From Flavobacteriaceae bacterium (GTDB taxonomy: Bacteria > Bacteroidota > Bacteroidia > Flavobacteriales > Flavobacteriaceae), in contig JAUYUF010000018.1 in assembly GCA_030694835.1 (NCBI GenBank), positions 1-7,941 of the forward strand: a stretch of 7,941 nucleotides of DNA, given 5' to 3'. Numbering within the stretch: position 1 is the first letter of the stretch; every line of letters begins with the position of its first letter. The translations under genes and the position numbers were made by a program. The notes beneath the pieces are model-generated. The model worked only from the letters and a program-made list of their open reading frames with translations, was not told the origin of the DNA and searched no databases. Below, piece by piece: positions 1 through 5,010 of the stretch.

Positions 1-196
1 TATTAAACAAAATATTTAGTTTTTTTAATTTAATGTTTAACAAAATTATAGTTTATAAAAATCTTACTACAAAATCAAATAATGATTGTATTAAGGTGTT
101 TGATTTTCTAAACTTATATCATCAAATAAGAGTGTAGTGAATTTCTAATTTTAGAATTAATTAAAAGAGATATTAAAATTTAGAAAACATTAAAAA
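1..196. other. Intergenic region upstream of the polyamine operon
   Basis: This very A/T-rich stretch has no coding potential that I can support. It holds the leftward promoter at 41-73 and must also hold the + strand promoter for the operon beginning at 197, but no clean TTTG...TAnnTTTG pair exists on that strand. The best weak candidate is ATTG at 85-88 with TAAACTTA at 109-116. There is no Shine-Dalgarno sequence. The start at 197 is preceded by an A-rich run, as is usual in Bacteroidota. A short A/T hairpin (143-148 with 151-156) is too weak to call. Confidence 0.6.
41..73 (-). promoter_or_regulatory. Bacteroidota-type promoter pointing left, out of the window
   Basis: Read on the minus strand there is TTTG (73-70), a 21-base spacer, then TAATTTTG (48-41). 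This is an exact match to the Bacteroidota -33/-7 pattern TTTG...TAnnTTTG. Transcription would start near position 35 and run off the left edge, so a divergently transcribed gene is expected just outside the window. That gene cannot be seen here. The match is short and the region is very AT-rich, so chance is possible. Confidence 0.5.
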
Positions 197-1576
197 ATGA
201 AAACAAAATATTTAGACTTTATCAATCAATCATATGACTTTCCTCAAGAAGAATTTGAAGTAAAAGATGGAAATCTGTTTTTTCACAATGTTGATTTGAT
301 AGAATTAATAAAAAAACACGGAACGCCATTAAAATTTGCTTATTTACCTCAAATATCTAACAATATACAGAGAGCTAAGAAGTGGTTCAAAGCTGCAATG
401 AGAAAACATGAATATCAAGGCAAGTATTTTTACTGCTATTGCACTAAAAGTTCTCACTTTTTACATGTTTTAGATGAAGCTCTTAAGAATGAAATCCATA
501 TAGAAACTTCTTCAGCTTTTGACATTGATATTGTTAAGAAGTTAAAAAAAGACGGGAAAATTACTAATAAAACTTACGTTGTTTGTAATGGTTTTAAACG
601 TGATGAATATATTTCTAATATCGCTGATTTAATTAATAATGGACATAAAAACACCATTCCAGTTATTGATAATTATGAAGAATTAAGCTTATTAGAAGAA
701 GAAATAAATGTTCCGTTTCAAGTAGGAATTAGAATAGCTTCTGAAGAAGAACCAAAATTTGAGTTTTATACCAGCAGATTAGGAATTGGATATAAAAATA
801 TAGTCCCTTTTTATCGTAAAAACATTGCTGATAATGATAAAGTTAAGCTTAAAATGTTGCACTTTTTCATCAATACAGGAATCAAAGACACAGCTTATTA
901 TTGGAATGAACTTTCAAAATGTTTGAAAGTATATGTAAATCTAAAAAGAGAGTGTGAAGAATTAGATAGTTTAAATATTGGAGGAGGTTTTCCAATTAAA
1001 AATTCCTTAGCTTTTGAATATGATTATGAGTATATGGCAGATGAAATCATCAATCAAGTTAAAACTTTTTGTGATGAAGCAGAAGTGCCAATGCCACATA
1101 TTTTTACAGAATTTGGAAGTTTTACAGTAGGTGAAAGTGGAGGAATGATTACAGAAGTTCTTTATCAAAAACAACAAAATGATCGTGAGTTATGGAATAT
1201 GGTAAATTCATCATTTATTACAACCTTACCAGATTCTTGGGCAATTAATAAACGTTTCATTATGTTGCCAGTAAATAGATGGAATGATAATTATGAGCGT
1301 GTTTTATTAGGTGGTTTAACTTGCGATAGTGATGATTATTACAATTCAGAACAACATATGAACGCCATATATATGCCAAAATATAATGCTGATAAGCCTT
1401 TATATATTGGTTTTTTTAATACAGGAGCATATCAAGAAAGTATTGGTGGTTTTGGTGGACTTCAACACTGTTTAATTCCCCAACCCAAATATGTTTTGAT
1501 TGATGAATATGGAAACGTAGAAGTTTTTAAAGAGCAACAAACCCCTGATGAAATGCTTAAAATATTAGGATATTAA
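197..1576 (+). CDS. speA: Arginine decarboxylase, short fold-III (PLP-dependent) type
   Basis: Pyridoxal-phosphate enzyme predicted to decarboxylate L-arginine to agmatine, the first step of the route to putrescine. At 459 residues it is much shorter than the E. coli SpeA type (about 650) and belongs to the alanine-racemase-fold ornithine/diaminopimelate/arginine decarboxylase superfamily. Visible landmarks: YCTKSS with probable Schiff-base Lys84, LHFF with His222 in the usual PLP-stacking position, glycine loop IGGGFP (261-266), EFGS (305-308) where ornithine decarboxylases have EPGR, GGLTCDSDD with catalytic-type Cys376-Asp377, and GAYQ with Tyr412. The chosen ATG follows an A-rich tract, and the N-terminus fits flavobacterial relatives as I recall them. 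Agmatinase follows after 22 bases, which supports arginine as substrate over ornithine or lysine. Substrate choice is inferred from context and family, not from a diagnostic residue. Confidence 0.9.
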   Translation: MKTKYLDFINQSYDFPQEEFEVKDGNLFFHNVDLIELIKKHGTPLKFAYLPQISNNIQRAKKWFKAAMRKHEYQGKYFYCYCTKSSHFLHVLDEALKNEIHIETSSAFDIDIVKKLKKDGKITNKTYVVCNGFKRDEYISNIADLINNGHKNTIPVIDNYEELSLLEEEINVPFQVGIRIASEEEPKFEFYTSRLGIGYKNIVPFYRKNIADNDKVKLKMLHFFINTGIKDTAYYWNELSKCLKVYVNLKRECEELDSLNIGGGFPIKNSLAFEYDYEYMADEIINQVKTFCDEAEVPMPHIFTEFGSFTVGESGGMITEVLYQKQQNDRELWNMVNSSFITTLPDSWAINKRFIMLPVNRWNDNYERVLLGGLTCDSDDYYNSEQHMNAIYMPKYNADKPLYIGFFNTGAYQESIGGFGGLQHCLIPQPKYVLIDEYGNVEVFKEQQTPDEMLKILGY

Positions 1577-1598
1577 ATAAGATTAATAATAATAAACT

Positions 1599-2471
1599 AT
1601 GATTTACAAAGGTAATTATGCTGGTATTGAAGATAAATATGCTTCATTAGACACTGCAAAAATTGTCCTAATTCCAGTTCCTTATGATGGAACAAGTACG
1701 TGGGTAAAAGGTGCGGACAAAGGTCCCGAAGCATTTTTAAAAGCTTCAGAAAATATGGAGCTTTATGATATTGAAACCAATAGCGAAGTTTACAAAAAAG
1801 GAGTTTATTTAGCACCTGCTATTACAGAGAATTCTACACCAGAGAAAATGGTTGAAGCTGTTCATAAAACCACTAAAAATTACATCAAACAAGATAAGTT
1901 TGTAACAATTTTTGGAGGTGAACATTCTGTTTCAATAGGAACAATTCGTGCTTTTAATGAATGTTTTGACAACTTAACCGTTGTTCATATTGATGCTCAT
2001 GCTGATTTAAGATCTGATTATCAAGGTACAACATGTAATCATGCCTGCGCTGTTTATGAGGCAAGTAAAAACACAAATCTTATTCAGGTTGGAATTAGAA
2101 GTATGGATATTGAAGAAAGAGACCATATGGATGAATTTCAAACATATTTTGCTCATGATATTCAAAGTGATGAAGATTGGATGGAAGATGCAGTGCATAA
2201 AATGACGAATAATGTATTTATTACTTTTGATTTAGATGCATTTGATCCATCAATAATGCCCTCAACAGGAACTCCTGAACCAGGGGGATTATATTTTTAT
2301 GAAACACTTGAGTTTTTAAGAATGATTTATAGAAAGAAAAATGTTGTAGGATTTGATATTGTTGAGTTGTGCCCAAATGAGCAGGAGAAATCATCAGATT
2401 TTCTTGCTGCGAAATTATATTATAAAATGTTAAGCTATAAATTTAATTTAAACGAAGAGGATGACGAGTAA
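1599..2471 (+). CDS. speB: Agmatinase (ureohydrolase family)
   Basis: Cytosolic binuclear manganese enzyme predicted to hydrolyse agmatine to putrescine and urea. It is 290 residues, a normal length for bacterial agmatinases. All ureohydrolase signatures are present: GGEHS (106-110, metal ligand His109), DAHAD (132-136, ligands Asp132, His134, Asp136), DLDAFDPS (211-218, ligands Asp211 and Asp213) followed by TGTPEPGGL, and FDIVEL with Glu256 in the catalytic-acid position. It starts 22 bases after the decarboxylase stop, in an A/T-rich context with no Shine-Dalgarno sequence. Its last codons overlap the start of the next gene by 11 bases, so the two are probably translationally coupled. Ureohydrolases also include arginase, guanidinobutyrase and formiminoglutamase. 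The adjacent arginine decarboxylase makes agmatinase the best call. Confidence 0.92.
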   Translation: MIYKGNYAGIEDKYASLDTAKIVLIPVPYDGTSTWVKGADKGPEAFLKASENMELYDIETNSEVYKKGVYLAPAITENSTPEKMVEAVHKTTKNYIKQDKFVTIFGGEHSVSIGTIRAFNECFDNLTVVHIDAHADLRSDYQGTTCNHACAVYEASKNTNLIQVGIRSMDIEERDHMDEFQTYFAHDIQSDEDWMEDAVHKMTNNVFITFDLDAFDPSIMPSTGTPEPGGLYFYETLEFLRMIYRKKNVVGFDIVELCPNEQEKSSDFLAAKLYYKMLSYKFNLNEEDDE

Positions 2472-3435
2472 AGGACCTATTACTAATTTTATTGAAAAAT
2501 ATTATTTACATTTTAACGCAGCTGCTTTAGTAGATGCTTCTAAAGCTTATAATGAGCAGTTAGAAAGTGGTGCTAAAATGTTAGTTTCGCTTGCAGGAGC
2601 TATGAGTACAGCAGAGTTAGGAAAAATATTTGCTGAGATTATTAGACAAGATAAAGTGCAAATAATTTCTTGTACTGGCGCTAATTTAGAAGAAGATATC
2701 ATGAACTTGGTGGCGCATTCACATTATAAAAGAGTTCCAAATTACCGCGATTTAACACCGCAAGATGAGTGGGAATTATTAGAGCAAGGATTAAATCGTG
2801 TTACAGATACTTGTATTCCAGAAGAAGAAGCTTTTAGAAGATTACAAAAGCATATTCATAAAATTTGGAAAGATGCAGAAGATAGTGGTGAAAGATATTT
2901 TCCACATGAATTTATGTATAAAATGCTTTTATCAGGTGTTTTAGAAGAATATTATGAAATTGATATCAAAGATAGTTGGATGTTTGCAGCGGCCAAAAAG
3001 AATTTACCAATGGTAGTTCCTGGCTGGGAAGATAGTACTATGGGAAATATTTTTGCTTCTTACGTTTTAAAAGGAGAATTAAAAGCATCAACCATGAAAT
3101 CAGGAATTGAGTATATGACTTTTTTAGCTGATTGGTATACTCAAAATTCACAAAAAGGAATTGGTTTCTTCCAAATAGGTGGTGGTATTGCTGGTGATTT
3201 TCCGATATGTGTAGTGCCAATGTTATATCAAGATATGGAAAGAACAGATACGCCTTTTTGGAGTTATTTTTGTCAAATATCAGATTCTACTACAAGTTAT
3301 GGTTCTTATTCAGGAGCTGTTCCAAATGAGAAAATTACTTGGGGAAAATTGGATATCAATACACCAAAATTTATCATTGAATCAGATGCTACAATTGTAG
3401 CGCCACTTATTTTTGCACATTTACTGAACTATTAA
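2461..3435 (+). CDS. Deoxyhypusine-synthase-like protein, probable polyamine (homospermidine-type) synthase
   Basis: This 324-residue member of the deoxyhypusine synthase (DHS) family should use NAD in a Rossmann-like fold. Conserved stretches include SLAGAMSTAELG (43-54), CTGANLEEDI (71-80), IGGGIAGDFP (239-248) and ITWGKLDI (292-299). In ITWGKLDI, Lys296 matches the lysine that carries the aminobutyl intermediate in human DHS (Lys329), and Trp294 and Glu290 also match. Two acidic residues of human DHS, Asp313 and Asp316, align with Tyr280 and Tyr283, and the histidine region after GGG is changed. Bacteria lack eIF5A, so true hypusine modification is unlikely. Placement directly after agmatinase suggests transfer of an aminobutyl group onto putrescine or a similar amine. 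The ATG sits inside the end of speB, consistent with coupled translation. Family assignment is firm, but the reaction is inferred. Confidence 0.85.
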   Translation: MTSKGPITNFIEKYYLHFNAAALVDASKAYNEQLESGAKMLVSLAGAMSTAELGKIFAEIIRQDKVQIISCTGANLEEDIMNLVAHSHYKRVPNYRDLTPQDEWELLEQGLNRVTDTCIPEEEAFRRLQKHIHKIWKDAEDSGERYFPHEFMYKMLLSGVLEEYYEIDIKDSWMFAAAKKNLPMVVPGWEDSTMGNIFASYVLKGELKASTMKSGIEYMTFLADWYTQNSQKGIGFFQIGGGIAGDFPICVVPMLYQDMERTDTPFWSYFCQISDSTTSYGSYSGAVPNEKITWGKLDINTPKFIIESDATIVAPLIFAHLLNY

Positions 3436-3449
3436 AAAATTGCACCACT

Positions 3450-3830
3450 ATGAGACGTATTATTGTAGATTATAAGAAATTAACTAACGAGATTTTGAAA
3501 ATGATTTCAGAACGTTATCCTGATGGATATAACGATAATGATATTATTGTTTTTAGAAACAAAGACAATGAAATTATTGAAGCTATTGAAGTAAAAACTG
3601 AAGACACGATTTACTTAGTTAAAGTAGGAAAAAAATTAGCAGATTCTTTAGAAGTATATTTGAATTCTGATGATGATGATATCGATGGTGTTGATGATGA
3701 AGTTAAAGTTATCAGTGACAAAGATTTAAGTTTGGATGGAATTGATGACGCCGACGATGACGATGATGACACCGATGATGACGATGATGTTGATACTTCA
3801 GATGAAGATGATGACGAAGATGAGGATTAA
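3450..3830 (+). CDS. Small protein with a poly-Asp/Glu C-terminal tail, function unknown
   Basis: I do not recognise a characterised function for this 126-residue protein. Residues 1-70 look like a small folded alpha/beta domain: MRRIIVDYKKLTNEIL, then SERYPDGYNDNDIIVF, then a basic and hydrophobic stretch ending in YLVKVGKKLADSLEVYL. Residues 73-126 are almost purely acidic, with 34 of 54 being Asp or Glu by my count, encoded by runs of GAT/GAC/GAA. There is no signal peptide or membrane segment. It starts 14 bases after the DHS-like gene with no terminator between them, so it is probably the last gene of the polyamine operon. Similar small acidic proteins occur in Flavobacteriaceae as I recall, sometimes under doubtful 'DNA primase' labels, and nothing here resembles primase. 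The layout superficially resembles the Firmicutes RNA polymerase delta subunit (folded head, acidic tail), but I see no sequence similarity. Confidence 0.8.
   Translation: MRRIIVDYKKLTNEILKMISERYPDGYNDNDIIVFRNKDNEIIEAIEVKTEDTIYLVKVGKKLADSLEVYLNSDDDDIDGVDDEVKVISDKDLSLDGIDDADDDDDDTDDDDDVDTSDEDDDEDED
3669..3829 (+). repeat. GAT/GAC-rich low-complexity tract encoding the acidic tail
   Basis: The 3' half of the acidic-protein gene is dominated by imperfect GAT/GAC/GAA triplets, densest at 3669-3682 and 3745-3829. Mixing of GAT and GAC interrupts the repeat, which should limit slippage. In-frame gains or losses would simply change tail length. Confidence 0.7.
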
Positions 3831-3863
3831 AACTCAATCATATTAAAATGACACTACCCCTAT

Positions 3864-3896
3864 AATTTGTGTAAGTTAAAATAACTTACACAAATT
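3864..3896. terminator. Bidirectional terminator hairpin between convergent operons
   Basis: A perfect inverted repeat has arms at 3864-3878 and 3882-3896 (15 pairs, AAA loop). It lies 33 bases after the acidic-protein stop on the + strand and 11 bases after the rpoD stop on the - strand. On the + strand the right arm runs into TTTT (3895-3898). On the - strand there is no strong T run after the stem. It is well placed to end both transcripts, though the short T tracts mean it may act partly as a 3'-end stabiliser. Confidence 0.75.
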
Positions 3897-3907
3897 TTGA
3901 GATAGTG

Positions 3908-4771
3908 CTAACCTAAGTAAGTTAATAAAATTTTACTTCTAGAGGTGTGTTTTAATCTACGAATAGCTTTTTCTTTAATTTGACGAACGCGTTCTCTTGT
4001 TAACAAAAAGGTTTCCCCTATCTCTTCAAGAGTCATTGGATGTTGATCTCCTAAACCAAAATACAATCTGATAACATCTGATTCTCTCGGAGTTAATGTT
4101 TCTAATGCACGTTCAATCTCAATTCTTAATGATTCGTGTAAAAGTGCACGATCGGGATTTGGAGATTCTCCAGAACGTAAAACATCATATAAATTAGAAT
4201 CTTCACCTTCAACTAAAGGAGCATCCATAGATACGTGACGACCAGAATTTTTCATAGATTCTTTTACATCACTAACGGTCATATCAAGTTTTTTAGCAAT
4301 CTCTTCAGCAGATGGTGGGCGTTCTTGTTCTTGTTCAAGAAACGCATACATTTTGTTAATTTTATTGATAGAACCAATTTTATTTAAAGGTAAACGAACA
4401 ATACGAGACTGTTCAGCTAAAGCCTGAAGTATAGATTGTCTAATCCACCAAACAGCATATGATATAAATTTAAATCCACGAGTTTCATCAAATCTCTTAG
4501 CCGCTTTAATTAAACCTAAATTACCTTCATTTATTAAATCAGGAAGTGTAAGTCCTTGATTTTGATATTGTTTGGCTACTGATACAACAAATCTAAGATT
4601 AGCCTTAGTTAATTTTTCAAGTGCTCTATTATCTCCTGCTTTAATTTTTTGAGCTAATTCTACTTCCATTTCAGCAGTAATTAATTCAACTTTACCAATT
4701 TCTTGCAAGTATTTATCTAACGACGCGGTCTCTCTGTTGGTTACTTGCTTTGTAATTTTTAACTGTCTCAT
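3908..4771 (-). CDS. rpoD: Primary RNA polymerase sigma factor (sigma-70 family, Bacteroidota type)
   Basis: Housekeeping sigma factor that directs RNA polymerase to promoters. It is 287 residues with no acidic region 1.1, which is normal for Bacteroidota. Region 1.2 starts near residue 16 (SLDKYLQEIG). Region 2 spans about 56-120, including LPDLINEGNLGLIKAAKRFD (77-96) and the -10 recognition/melting helix around FISYAVWWIRQSI (102-114). Region 3 begins near VRLPLNKI (125-132), with the region 3.2 segment near SMDAPL (181-186). Region 4 includes LTPRESDVIRLYFGL and the helix-turn-helix MTLEEIGETFLLTRERVRQI (246-265). Residue Leu256 sits where many sigma-70 proteins have Asp, Gly or another polar residue. 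The gene is monocistronic here, with its own leader and a shared terminator downstream. The start has no Shine-Dalgarno sequence but fits the usual N-terminus. Confidence 0.96.
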   Translation of the reverse strand: MRQLKITKQVTNRETASLDKYLQEIGKVELITAEMEVELAQKIKAGDNRALEKLTKANLRFVVSVAKQYQNQGLTLPDLINEGNLGLIKAAKRFDETRGFKFISYAVWWIRQSILQALAEQSRIVRLPLNKIGSINKINKMYAFLEQEQERPPSAEEIAKKLDMTVSDVKESMKNSGRHVSMDAPLVEGEDSNLYDVLRSGESPNPDRALLHESLRIEIERALETLTPRESDVIRLYFGLGDQHPMTLEEIGETFLLTRERVRQIKEKAIRRLKHTSRSKILLTYLG

Positions 4772-4816
4772 TTATTTATTGTTAAATTTTATAAAATTAA
4801 GGTGTCTGTTGCATTA

Positions 4817-4832
4817 TACGTTGATAAACGTA
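4817..4832. repeat. Inverted repeat in the rpoD leader (proximal)
   Basis: TACGTT-GATA-AACGTA is a perfect repeat with 6-base arms and a 4-base centre, ending 46 bases upstream of the rpoD start codon. On the - strand it overlaps TACGTTTA (4832-4825), a one-mismatch version of the TAnnTTTG -7 box, though no TTTG lies at the right distance upstream. It could be an operator, a leader hairpin or part of a divergent promoter. Confidence 0.5.
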
Positions 4833-4838
4833 AAAATG

Positions 4839-4854
4839 TTACAATAGATTGTAA
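4839..4854. repeat. Inverted repeat in the rpoD leader (distal)
   Basis: TTACAAT-AG-ATTGTAA is a perfect repeat with 7-base arms and a 2-base centre. Its centre lies 22 bases from the centre of the repeat at 4817-4832, about two helical turns. A 2-base loop argues against an RNA hairpin and for a DNA-binding dimer site, if it is functional. Chance is not excluded in such AT-rich sequence. Confidence 0.5.
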
Positions 4855-4953
4855 TTATATTTTTTAATTTTAGATTTATGTATGATTATTGTTTGTAAAC
4901 AGTGTAAGTATGTGAAAAATATATTCTTTTTAATATTGTTTAATTTTATGACA

Positions 4954-4986
4954 AAAAAAAGAGAAATTTTAAATTTCTCTTTTTTT
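4954..4986 (-). terminator. A/T-rich intrinsic terminator after pnp
   Basis: A perfect palindrome is centred on 4970: a run of A, then GAGAAATTT (4961-4969), T, AAATTTCTC (4971-4979), then a run of T. On the - strand it begins 24 bases after the pnp stop and ends in a long T tract. It separates the rpsO-pnp transcript from rpoD, which lies downstream on the same strand. Confidence 0.8.
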
Positions 4987-5010
4987 AATTGATAAATGTC
5001 TGTAAAATAA

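Noticed and set aside
85..116. Candidate + strand promoter for the polyamine operon (ATTG, 20 bases, TAAACTTA)
   Set aside because: Too many mismatches to both boxes to report as a site. It is mentioned only as the best weak candidate.
1..196. Possible riboswitch or structured leader before the arginine decarboxylase
   Set aside because: Only weak A/T stems are visible, with no conserved aptamer-like elements.
1597..2198. Minus-strand open frames inside the agmatinase gene
   Set aside because: They lie within a clearly conserved gene, lack motifs or plausible start context, and are reading-frame shadows.
2455..2460. GAAGAGG-like Shine-Dalgarno sequence before the DHS-like start
   Set aside because: It abuts the ATG with no spacing and is explained by the acidic Glu-Glu codons ending agmatinase. 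Translational coupling is the simpler reading.
2461..3435. Calling the third operon gene a true deoxyhypusine synthase
   Set aside because: Bacteria lack eIF5A, and acidic residues of the human enzyme are replaced here, so only family membership is supported.
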